Positions 1 through 6,164 of a stretch of 8,925 bases of DNA are shown here, piece after piece. The DNA lies in contig CAJPSJ010000069.1 in the NCBI GenBank assembly GCA_905373295.1, positions 1 through 8,925 on the forward strand. The letters run 5' to 3'. Under the pieces are notes generated by a model. The model was not told the origin of the DNA and did not search any database. It worked only from the letters and a program-made list of their open reading frames with translations. The position numbers and the translations under genes were made by a program. Numbering within the stretch: the stretch's first letter is position 1; the number at the start of each line of letters is the position of its first letter. The stretch comes from an uncultured Campylobacter sp. (GTDB taxonomy: Bacteria > Campylobacterota > Campylobacteria > Campylobacterales > Campylobacteraceae).

Positions 1-150
1 CTCGATCGCCGCCTCTAAAAATTTTAAGCGACCGCAAAATTTTAAAATTTGAAAGTAGCCTGTGATTAAGCCGATTTTTATAAATTTGGATTTGCTTTGT
101 AGCGGCGCAATCTGTCGAATAAGGCGCAACTATAAGTTACGCAGCTAGTT

Positions 151-567
151 TTACGTCAGCTGTTTAAACATTTCGATCTGTTCCTTCGTAAGCTCAATCA
201 AATCATCGTTTGCGTATTTAAGCGATGTCTCCAGGCTTGCGATGAGCTCCTTACGAACGAAGCTCACGCTAAAAAGCGTCGCCCAAAATCGCGCTCCGCT
301 GCCCGTGTTTGGATCCTCCAAGACCGCTCTAATCGCAGCTACCGCAGCAGCATCGTCCGCTGTACCTAGCACCTCGTCCACGAGCGGATATTCACCTGCG
401 CCGTCGCCCTCGTTTAGCGAGCGCAAAAGCGGCTCAAGCGCCTCGTCACAGGGATTATCACGCAAAAACTCCCGCACCGCGCGAAACTCTGCCGCGAGCT
501 GATCCGAAAGCTGCGCAGGCATCGGCTGATGAAGTCTCAAAAAGTCTAATGCCGTTTGCTTGTCCAT
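151..567 (-). CDS. Small helical protein of unknown function (138 aa)
   Basis: I do not recognise this gene with confidence. The 138-residue product has no signal peptide and no membrane segment, so it is probably cytoplasmic. It looks mostly alpha-helical, with one cysteine (C40). Residues 1-50 are amphipathic helix-like (FLRLHQPMP, REFLRDNP), 51-66 form a Gly/Asp/Glu-rich linker, and the C-terminal half (ARFWATLFSVSFVRKEL, then a helix ending in FKQLT) resembles one or two HEAT-like helical hairpins. Small acidic proteins of this type are sometimes immunity proteins, but no toxin gene lies next to it here, so that is only a weak suggestion. The ATG follows an AAAAGGAAT ribosome site and a TACAAT -10 box, which together support the start. 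The gene lies downstream of the haoCA terminator and is probably transcribed alone. It contains no RAATTY word, like the other conserved genes here. Confidence 0.75.
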   Translation of the reverse strand: MDKQTALDFLRLHQPMPAQLSDQLAAEFRAVREFLRDNPCDEALEPLLRSLNEGDGAGEYPLVDEVLGTADDAAAVAAIRAVLEDPNTGSGARFWATLFSVSFVRKELIASLETSLKYANDDLIELTKEQIEMFKQLT

Positions 568-593
568 AAAATTCCTTTTAAATGATATGCGCG

Positions 594-599
594 ATTGTA
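594..599 (-). promoter_or_regulatory. -10 box of the 138-aa gene
   Basis: On the minus strand this reads TACAAT, one base from TATAAT, and lies 26 bases before the ATG at 567. The expected -35 position has no TTGACA-like hexamer, which is normal for the main sigma factor of Campylobacter. An AAAAGGAAT ribosome site lies between the box and the ATG. Confidence 0.45.
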
Positions 600-766
600 G
601 CTAATTTTGGATTGCAAAGAGATAAATTTACTCTAATTTATCAGCTACTTCCGTCATAAATTCTCAATAATCTTAAATAATTAGATAGTGATTTTGTAGT
701 GCTTTTAGGGGCGATTTTCGATGGGCTTTGCGGATTACGAAATAAAATTCTAAAATTTTATCCAAA

Positions 767-797
767 GAAAAAAGCCCCCGCGAAGTGCAGGGGCTTA
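767..797 (-). terminator. Intrinsic terminator of the haoCA operon
   Basis: On the minus strand AAGCCCC (796-790) pairs with GGGGCTT (778-772), with a further two-base-pair GC step inside the loop. Six T residues follow (773-768). It lies about 50 bases beyond the haoA stop codon and is oriented to end transcription coming from haoC-haoA. It separates that operon from the 138-residue gene downstream. Confidence 0.85.
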
Positions 798-844
798 CAA
801 GCTCGATCTGTTTAGTCTGGCAAAATTTAGCAGACTAAGAAGGA

Positions 845-2245
845 TTATTCCTCGATCTTGCCGGTTTTGATGCGGCGCTCGTAGATTTCGCGCATCTCTC
901 TGATGTCATTTTTGACCTCGAATACGCCGTGCCAATGCGAATAATCAGGTCCGCCCATTAGCGCACCTTGGCGCATTCTGCGACCCTCGTGATGCCATGA
1001 AACATAATAGATTCGCTGGAACGCATCCGCCCAAGGATCGTCTTTTAGAAGTTTCTTTTCCTTAAGCTCTTTTAGCATCTTAGTCGCTTCGTCGTTGTAA
1101 ACGTTATATAGAAGTACCTGCTTATCGCCCACCTCAAAGAAATTATTCGTGTGGGTGCTTGCGTGGCACTCTTTGCAGACTTGCTTCATCTCGGCACGCG
1201 CTGCCTCAGGACCGTTTAGGTTACCCGCCAAAGGATTACCAACGTTTAGTTTGCCGGTATTTAAAAACTCGCTTACCGCGGTCTCATTACCGCCGGTTCG
1301 TAGATTGCTCTTAGGCTGCCACAAATTCCACTTCAAGCGTTGAGATACATTGTGAGTGGAGTTTAGATCGCCCACACCGCCGCTAATATGGCAGGTTGCA
1401 CATGTAGGAGCGCGGTAGTCAGGAACCGCCCAAGTACCAGGAGCGCTATCGAATTTCCACTCATTGCCTTCAGCGTTAAATACGTGTCCGTGCATTGAGT
1501 TGTTGTAAATTTCGATATCCGGATGATCAGGTCCTAAGTGGCAAGATGCGCAAGCAGCAGGCTTACGAGCTTCAGCAATCGAAAATTTATGACCCGAGTG
1601 GCATGATTTGCATTCGCCTACGCTACCGTCCGGATAAACCGTACCAATGCCGTAAACGGGCCAGGTCTCTTTGGTAGGCTTGTTATGCTCATCCATTTTA
1701 ACGACGCTACCGTGGCATTGAGAGCAACCGGTAATATCAGGCGCATGTTTAAGATCAGGGATATCACGTCCTTCGTAGTGATACATTAGATCAACCATTC
1801 CTTTGTTGGCTTGCATTTGCATAGCGCCTCTTGCGTGACCGCTGTTTTCAAACTCTTTAACCTCGTTGCTGTGGCATTTGGCACAGGTTTTTGGGCTAAC
1901 TAGCACCGAAATATGATTGTCTGTGTCTTTCGGATGCGGCTCTTTAGCTGCCATAGGGCTATCTGCTGGCTGCGAGTGGCAGTCGGTACAGCTAACACCT
2001 ACGTGAGCGTGGCGGCTCATCTTCCAATCCGCAACGACGCCCGGAGTTTTTTCGGCATGGCACTCGACGCAGCGTCTAGCTAGCGGCGTAAGCTGCCTAT
2101 TTACCTTTAAATTCTTCGTAAGACTAACGTTTACAGAATTGCTTACGTTCGCGTCCGACGCGGACATATTCGCATGCTGCGCGGGCATTTCTGCGAATGC
2201 AAACGATGCGATACAGGCTATTAAAATAGCGACTTTTTTTAGCAT
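845..2245 (-). CDS. haoA: Octaheme cytochrome c, hydroxylamine oxidoreductase family (HaoA, epsilon type)
   Basis: Periplasmic octaheme cytochrome c of the HAO family (466 aa). Residues 1-18 form a Sec signal peptide (KK start, hydrophobic core, AFA cleavage before E19). Eight CxxCH heme sites are visible at 59-63, 86-90, 121-125, 174-178, 212-216, 232-236, 282-286 and 357-361, the count expected for HAO and octaheme nitrite reductases. After the sixth site, LGPDHP carries the Asp-His pair (D240, H241) that sits over the catalytic heme in HAO. The C-terminal WHHEGRR...GPDYSHWHG block (417-440) is also typical. In Campylobacterota such enzymes lack the tyrosine cross-link to the catalytic heme and mainly reduce nitrite or hydroxylamine to ammonium; this assignment rests on the family and the haoC partner. 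Y435 is a candidate to test by alignment. The start is 10 bases after the haoC stop, and its AAAGGAG ribosome site overlaps that stop codon. Confidence 0.93.
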   Translation of the reverse strand: MLKKVAILIACIASFAFAEMPAQHANMSASDANVSNSVNVSLTKNLKVNRQLTPLARRCVECHAEKTPGVVADWKMSRHAHVGVSCTDCHSQPADSPMAAKEPHPKDTDNHISVLVSPKTCAKCHSNEVKEFENSGHARGAMQMQANKGMVDLMYHYEGRDIPDLKHAPDITGCSQCHGSVVKMDEHNKPTKETWPVYGIGTVYPDGSVGECKSCHSGHKFSIAEARKPAACASCHLGPDHPDIEIYNNSMHGHVFNAEGNEWKFDSAPGTWAVPDYRAPTCATCHISGGVGDLNSTHNVSQRLKWNLWQPKSNLRTGGNETAVSEFLNTGKLNVGNPLAGNLNGPEAARAEMKQVCKECHASTHTNNFFEVGDKQVLLYNVYNDEATKMLKELKEKKLLKDDPWADAFQRIYYVSWHHEGRRMRQGALMGGPDYSHWHGVFEVKNDIREMREIYERRIKTGKIEE

Positions 2246-2255
2246 TGCTTCTCCT

Positions 2256-2813
2256 TTACTTGGTTTTGTTATTTTCTCGGTTGTATTTATCCCAATATTT
2301 GGTAATCTCTATACCCATATTTTTGTGGCCGACGTTTTCGTGGCACTGCACGCAGGTTTTGCCGGTAGTGCCCGCGAAATAATCCCTATGCGCGAGCCAA
2401 GCTTTATTTACTTGGTTATTCTGCTCTTTTAAATTTCGATGGCAGCTTAGACAGCCGCTTTCATAAACGAAATGATTTCGCTCCTTGCGTTTTTCTTGCC
2501 AGTCGATCTTATCGGCATCGGTAAAGACAGTTTTGTAGACATCATTTGCGGAGGTTAGAGCTTTAGTCCAAAGATACATAAAGGTATTTTCATGAGAGAC
2601 GTGACAGGCGACGCAATCGGCCTTGAAACCTTGCGGGTTATTGCCGCCGTGAACATCGTTGTGAAATGCGTTTGCCATCGGCTGCATCGTATGACAGGAT
2701 ACGCAGAATTTATCGGTGCCCGTAAGGTGAACCATCTCCGCAATCCCAAGAGAAAGTATCATTCCTATAAGCACACAAGCGCCCACGAGCAGCACAAGAG
2801 TTTTCTTTTTCAT
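2256..2813 (-). CDS. haoC: Tetraheme NapC/NrfH-type cytochrome c, quinol dehydrogenase partner of HaoA (HaoC)
   Basis: Membrane-anchored tetraheme cytochrome c (185 aa), close to the usual NrfH and NapC size. One uncleaved N-terminal helix (about residues 5-26) anchors it in the inner membrane with the heme domain in the periplasm. The four heme sites are CVSCH 37-41, CVACH 67-71, CLSCH 121-125 and CVQCH 154-158. The first reads CVSCHTM, the CxxCHxM pattern in which NrfH uses a methionine at the quinol-site heme (M43). HaoC proteins of this family oxidise menaquinol and pass electrons to HaoA; that role is inferred from family and operon position. The gene is first in the operon, with AAGGAAA before its ATG and a TATAAT box about 70 bases upstream. 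The haoC-haoA order matches other Campylobacterota. No hydroxylamine reductase (hcp-type) gene is in the window. Confidence 0.92.
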   Translation of the reverse strand: MKKKTLVLLVGACVLIGMILSLGIAEMVHLTGTDKFCVSCHTMQPMANAFHNDVHGGNNPQGFKADCVACHVSHENTFMYLWTKALTSANDVYKTVFTDADKIDWQEKRKERNHFVYESGCLSCHRNLKEQNNQVNKAWLAHRDYFAGTTGKTCVQCHENVGHKNMGIEITKYWDKYNRENNKTK

Positions 2814-2881
2814 AAGTTTCCTTGATTTTAAAATTTCTTCGCAAAATTTTTAGTATTTGATAATTCTAAAAGTGGTATTTT

Positions 2882-2887
2882 ATTATA
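2882..2887 (-). promoter_or_regulatory. -10 box of the haoCA operon
   Basis: On the minus strand this is a perfect TATAAT preceded by a T-rich run (TTTTTA), the usual Campylobacter sigma-70 pattern without a -35 box. It implies a leader of about 60 bases before the haoC ATG at 2813. A TAGAAT sequence about 20 bases further downstream is a weaker alternative. Confidence 0.5.
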
Positions 2888-2950
2888 AAAAGATTAAAAA
2901 CCGCTTATTTTCTAGCCTTTTCTTAAAATTTATTAAATGAATATAAAATT

Positions 2951-2972
2951 TTAAACTAAGTTTTTAGTTTAA
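2951..2972. promoter_or_regulatory. Perfect 22-bp inverted repeat, candidate operator
   Basis: The left arm TTAAACTAA (2951-2959) and the right arm TTAGTTTAA (2964-2972) are perfect reverse complements around the 4-base spacer GTTT. The right arm ends 5 bases before the fumarase TATAAT box, so the dyad covers the -35 area of that promoter. It also lies about 65 bases upstream of the haoC -10 box, where a regulator could act on both directions. I cannot match it to a known regulator: it is not the FNR/CRP-type TTGAT-N4-ATCAA site and not the TTAAC-N4-GTTAA spacing of NssR. No T-run follows that would make it a terminator. Confidence 0.55.
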
Positions 2973-2977
2973 CGGAA

Positions 2978-2983
2978 TATAAT
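2978..2983 (+). promoter_or_regulatory. -10 box of the fumarase operon
   Basis: A perfect TATAAT lies 29 bases before the ATG at 3013, which would put the transcript start near 2990. The 22-bp dyad occupies the -35 area immediately upstream. A second AT-rich candidate (TATAAAAT, about 2942) lies upstream of the dyad and is less well placed. Confidence 0.6.
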
Positions 2984-3012
2984 CCATTAAAATTTCAATA
3001 CAAGGAGAGATC

Positions 3013-3858
3013 ATGAAAACGATCCAAGCGGATGAAATTACCAAAGTAGTCAGCGAGCTTTGCAAAAAAGCCTGTTATCACGTCACGCCAGATATGCGCG
3101 CGGCATTTGAGAAAGCGCGCGAGAACGAGACTTCGCCTATCGGCAAAGATATCTTGGGCAAGCTCTTACAAAATGCCGATTTGGCGGCGAAAGAGGTCGC
3201 GCCGATCTGCCAAGATACCGGTATGACGGTGGTTTTTGTCGAACTCGGTCAGGATGTGCATATCGAGGGCGGATATCTGGAGGACGCTATCAACGCAGGC
3301 GTTGCGGACGGCTACGTAGGCGGCTATCTGCGTAAATCCGTGGTCGCAGAGCCGCTTTTTGAGCGCAAAAACACCACAAACAATACCCCCGCGGTCATCA
3401 ATACCCGCATCATCCCCGGCGACAAGCTTAAGATCAAAGTAGCCCCAAAGGGCTTCGGTAGCGAAAACAAATCGGTATTAAAAATGCTCGTACCGGCAGA
3501 CGGCATCGAGGGGGTAAAAAAAGTATTTTTAGAGGCGGTTAAATACGCTGGTCCTAACGCTTGCCCTCCTATGGTCGTAGGCGTCGGTATCGGCGGCACG
3601 ATGGATAAGGCGGCGCTTTTAGCCAAGCAAGCCGCGGTTCGCTCGATCGACAGCAGAAATCCCGACGAGCGCTACGCCAAGCTAGAGGATGAGTTATTGG
3701 AGATGGCGCGCGCTACGGGCGTCGGTCCGCAGGGTTTGGGTGGCATAAACACCGCCGTTAAGGTAAATGTAGAGTGGTATCCGACCCACATAGCGGGGCT
3801 TCCGGTCGCCGTTAATATCAACTGCCACGCGGCTCGCCATGCCGACGCTGAACTATAA
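3013..3858 (+). CDS. fumA: Class I fumarate hydratase, alpha subunit (Fe-S dependent)
   Basis: Catalytic Fe-S subunit (281 aa) of the two-subunit class I fumarase/L(+)-tartrate dehydratase family, which hydrates fumarate to malate in the cytoplasm. Three cysteines lie in the family's cluster-binding contexts: C66 in APICQDTGM, C184 in GPNACPPMVVGVGIGGT and C271 in NINCHAARHAD. They should hold the [4Fe-4S] cluster that acts as a Lewis acid. The length matches stand-alone alpha subunits. The ATG is preceded by AAGGAG. The beta subunit follows directly, its ribosome site overlapping this stop codon, so the two are translationally close and should form one enzyme. Tartrate dehydratase has the same architecture and cannot be excluded from sequence, but fumarase is the likelier role in a Campylobacter-like genome. 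The oxygen-labile cluster fits an anaerobic host. Confidence 0.93.
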   Translation: MKTIQADEITKVVSELCKKACYHVTPDMRAAFEKARENETSPIGKDILGKLLQNADLAAKEVAPICQDTGMTVVFVELGQDVHIEGGYLEDAINAGVADGYVGGYLRKSVVAEPLFERKNTTNNTPAVINTRIIPGDKLKIKVAPKGFGSENKSVLKMLVPADGIEGVKKVFLEAVKYAGPNACPPMVVGVGIGGTMDKAALLAKQAAVRSIDSRNPDERYAKLEDELLEMARATGVGPQGLGGINTAVKVNVEWYPTHIAGLPVAVNINCHAARHADAEL

Positions 3859-3868
3859 GGAGGAAATC

Positions 3869-4429
3869 ATGTCAGAAGTTAAAAGAATTACCGCACCTTT
3901 CGATAAAAGCGTGGTAAAAAGCCTAAAGGCGGGCGATAACGTCCTAATTAGCGGCACCATCATCGCAGCTCGCGACGCCGCGCACAAGGCTCTAACCGAA
4001 ACCCTCGCTCGCGGCGAGAAACTACCCGTAAACTTAGCCGGCGAGACGATATATTATCTGGGGCCGACCCCTGCCAAACCTGGTCAGGTTATCGGCGCTG
4101 CAGGACCTACGACTAGCGGACGCATGGACAAATACACCCCGACGATGATAAACGAAGTCGGCATCAACGGCATGATCGGCAAGGGCTACCGCAGCGACGC
4201 CGTCGTCGAGGCGATGAAAAAATCAGGCTGCGTCTATATGGTCGCTATCGGCGGTGCGGGCGCGCTAATCAGCCAAAGTATCAAAAAATATGAAGTATTA
4301 GCCTATCCCGAGCTCGGCCCTGAAGCGGTCGCGCGACTTACGGTCGAGGATTTCCCAGCTATCGTAGCGATCGACAGCGAGGGTAACAACTTCTACGAAG
4401 TAGGCCAGGCGCCTTATAGAAAAATTTAA
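3869..4429 (+). CDS. fumB: Class I fumarate hydratase, beta subunit
   Basis: Beta subunit (186 aa) of the two-subunit class I fumarase, corresponding to the C-terminal domain of single-chain FumA/FumB enzymes. Family blocks are visible: VLISGTIIAARDAAH near residue 25, GPTTSGRMD (about 80-88), whose Thr and Arg belong to the substrate pocket, GMIGKGY (about 101-107), and the C-terminal KYEVLAYPELGPEAV and VEDFPAIVAID blocks. I chose the ATG at 3869 because AAGGAGG (3857-3863), overlapping the alpha-subunit stop, precedes it at ideal spacing. An in-frame ATG at 3839 would add ten residues (MPTLNYKEEI) read from inside the alpha gene and has no ribosome site. Transcription should end at the hairpin that starts about 10 bases after the stop. 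The pair contains almost no RAATTY words, unlike the gap that follows. Confidence 0.92.
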   Translation: MSEVKRITAPFDKSVVKSLKAGDNVLISGTIIAARDAAHKALTETLARGEKLPVNLAGETIYYLGPTPAKPGQVIGAAGPTTSGRMDKYTPTMINEVGINGMIGKGYRSDAVVEAMKKSGCVYMVAIGGAGALISQSIKKYEVLAYPELGPEAVARLTVEDFPAIVAIDSEGNNFYEVGQAPYRKI

Positions 4430-4437
4430 ATTTTGCT

Positions 4438-4462
4438 AGCGGCGTCCGCGCGGCGCTTTTTT
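4438..4462 (+). terminator. Intrinsic terminator of the fumarase operon
   Basis: AGCGGCG (4438-4444) pairs with CGGCGCT (4451-4457) with a single G-G mismatch and a six-base loop, followed directly by a T run to 4462. It starts nine bases after the beta-subunit stop codon. Confidence 0.75.
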
Positions 4463-4798
4463 GCGGCGCGAGCGCCCGTAAAATTATCGGCGTTCGCTCG
4501 GGCGTCCTAAATTTCGCAGCATAATCTGCGGCGTTTATTTCGCGAAATTTTACGACGCGGCGCAGTGAAATGTTATAGCGAAATTTAAAGTGCGGCCGTA
4601 AAATTTTATCTCTCTTACGGCACGGAATTTTTAAAATTTCGTGCCGCTTAAATTTCTACCAAAATTTCGCCTTTGCTTCATTTAGACGATCCGCCGCTAA
4701 AATTTAACCGCAAATTTACGCAAGTCTAAATTTTAAAATTTCACCGCCGTTCGTAAGCGAATTTAAAGCTCGCTAGCGCCATAATCGGATTTAAATTT
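4463..4798. repeat. Gene-free stretch packed with RAATTY words and hairpins
   Basis: I see no gene here. The stretch alternates GC-rich bits with AAATTT, GAATTT and AAAATTTT words. By hand count 15 RAATTY hexamers lie between 4430 and 4810, about one per 25 bases. It holds several inverted repeats, among them CGAGCG/CGCTCG near 4468-4499 and the strong hairpin at 4618-4646. No ribosome site with a coding frame is visible until the GGAGG at 4801. A weak CATAAT at 4780-4785 may be the -10 box of the gene at 4811. Confidence 0.6.
4618..4646. repeat. Long hairpin with 13-bp stem
   Basis: CGGCACG (4618-4624) pairs with CGTGCCG (4640-4646). The stem continues through one G-U pair and five A-T pairs to a three-base loop. 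No T run follows on either strand, so it is not a classic terminator. The AT-rich core holds two RAATTY words, GAATTT and AAATTT. Confidence 0.6.
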
Positions 4799-4810
4799 TA
4801 GGAGGGGCGA

Positions 4811-5839
4811 TTGAGCGCGAGCGAGCTGGAACAGATCAGACTGGGGCTTTTGTATAAGGCGAAAAGAAATACGATCTTAGCGGCGGCGTGCATGTTATTT
4901 TACGGCGCGTTTTTGTTATACAAGCTACGCGACGGAGGAGAGATGGCAGATTTGTTGTCTCTTATCGGATTATTCGCGGTTGTTCTTATAGTAGCCGTTT
5001 TGTGCGATGAAAGCTCCATAAAAGCTAAGATAATCTACGCTGCCTGCCTTTTTGCTATGAGCCTATTTCTAAACGATTTACAAAATCGCCCCACGATTTC
5101 CAAATATATCTTACTCGCGATTATAACTTTAATCTTGGCTGCTTCTGGCTTATTCGTATTATTTAGAATCTTTAAACGAGATTATTCGGTAAAATTTCGA
5201 TGCGCTTTTAAAGAGCACTATCTAATGCCCTATTTTAAGGCGTTCGGCTATCGATATGAAATTTCAGGCGATATCGATCCTGCTAAACTCAAGCTCTCTG
5301 GGCTCTTTTTTCGACTAGACAGATACTTATACGGCAACGACAGGGTCTCGGGCGTTTATGACGGCGTGAGGTTTGCATTTTGCGATGTGAAATTGTTTAA
5401 TAGAATTTTGGAAAGTGAAATCCTCGGCACCTTTTTCTACGCGGAATTTAACAAACGCATAAGCGACAAAACCCTGATCTTTCCCGCTCGCGCCGGCGCG
5501 CCGAACATAGGCGGGCTAAAAAAGATCGATATGGACGATGCGGAGTTTAACGCCGCCTTTGCCGTGTATTCCGCGGACGCGACGAGCGCGATGTATATTC
5601 TAACGCCCGCCTTTATGCGCAGGCTCTTGCGCTTCGCAGGCGCCGTAGCCGCGCCCGTTAGCCTTAGCTTTTTAGATAGCAAAATTTACATTTTCGTAAA
5701 TACGGGGCGCGATAATTTCGAGCCGGACATCGACGAAAGCGTGCTGTGCCGCGACCCTGCCGCGCAGCTCAAGCGCGAGCTTTCGCACTTTTTAGCGATC
5801 GTAAAAAACCTAAAACTAAACGAAAGAATTTGGAGCTAG
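4811..5839 (+). CDS. DUF3137-type membrane protein, function unknown
   Basis: A 342-residue inner-membrane protein. The N-terminal third has four predicted membrane helices, at about 20-37, 46-64, 70-87 and 97-120. The rest is a soluble domain with the signature pattern of the DUF3137 family: VSGVYDGVRFAFCDVKL (179-195), GTFFYAEFNK (206-215), MDDAEFNAAFAVYSAD (241-256), MYILTPAFMRRL (261-272), SFLDSKIYIFV (286-296) and FEP (303-305). No biochemical role is established for the family that I know of. The start is TTG, chosen because AGGAGG ends at 4805, five bases before it, and because the next in-frame ATG (M28) would cut into the first helix. The gene stands alone between two RAATTY-rich gaps and converges on the minus-strand gene at 6165. 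Family assignment is from memory of the motif pattern. Confidence 0.85.
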   Translation: MSASELEQIRLGLLYKAKRNTILAAACMLFYGAFLLYKLRDGGEMADLLSLIGLFAVVLIVAVLCDESSIKAKIIYAACLFAMSLFLNDLQNRPTISKYILLAIITLILAASGLFVLFRIFKRDYSVKFRCAFKEHYLMPYFKAFGYRYEISGDIDPAKLKLSGLFFRLDRYLYGNDRVSGVYDGVRFAFCDVKLFNRILESEILGTFFYAEFNKRISDKTLIFPARAGAPNIGGLKKIDMDDAEFNAAFAVYSADATSAMYILTPAFMRRLLRFAGAVAAPVSLSFLDSKIYIFVNTGRDNFEPDIDESVLCRDPAAQLKRELSHFLAIVKNLKLNERIWS

Positions 5840-6164
5840 CGGGCGGCTCGCCGTAGTTTGGCGCGCTACGCTCACGCTCCGTGCCGCGGTCTCGCACGCC
5901 TTGAAATTTGAAATTTTAAAATTCCGCTTTTTGATTTCGCGCTTTGGAATTTTAAGGCGCGTAAAATCCCGCGCGTTTTGAAATTTAAAATTTTAATCCA
6001 CGCCGAGGAATTCTGCACCGCAAAATTAAAACGTGAAATCGCTTTATAAATTTAGGCGGCAACCTCGCCGCGAGAATTTACGCTATAAAATTCCGCAAAA
6101 TTTCGAAATTTGAAATTGCTTGAAGTTGCAAAATTATGGGAGGCTGCCGTTTGAAATTCGCCTT
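5840..6164. repeat. Convergent intergenic gap rich in RAATTY words
   Basis: No gene is supported in this gap between two converging genes. It holds 13 RAATTY hexamers by hand count (AAATTT, GAATTT, AAATTC and one GAATTC). Two possible structures are visible: CGCCTTGAAATTT (5897-5909) against GAATTTTAAGGCG (5947-5959), a 13-bp stem with two G-U pairs, and GCGGC (6056-6060) against GCCGC (6067-6071). Neither has a clear T run, so I do not call a terminator for either flanking gene. Confidence 0.55.

Noticed and set aside
1..150. Gene fragment at the left edge
   Set aside because: All three plus frames hit stops within about 65 bases and no minus-strand start or ribosome site is present. The stretch holds four RAATTY words and two GGCGCAA copies, nothing more.
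242..502. Plus-strand open frame of 86 codons
   Set aside because: It is antisense to the 138-aa gene, which has a better ribosome site and -10 box. The product is a low-complexity Ser/Ala-rich sequence.
2139..2825. Plus-strand open frames across the start of haoA and across haoC
   Set aside because: They lie antisense to genes with eight and four CxxCH heme sites respectively, and no ribosome site precedes them.
2856..2872. FNR/CRP-like half site TTGAT near TTTGATAATTCTAAA
   Set aside because: Only one half matches; the second half (CTAAA) does not fit ATCAA. Too weak in AT-rich DNA to call.
3839..3868. Upstream in-frame ATG for the fumarase beta subunit
   Set aside because: It lies inside the alpha gene, has no ribosome site, and adds ten residues not typical of the family. 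The ATG at 3869 has AAGGAGG at ideal spacing.
4464..4499. Second terminator after the fumarase operon (CGAGCG/CGCTCG and CGCCCG/CGGGCG)
   Set aside because: The arms compete with each other, the loop is long, and no T run follows. The hairpin at 4438-4457 already explains termination.
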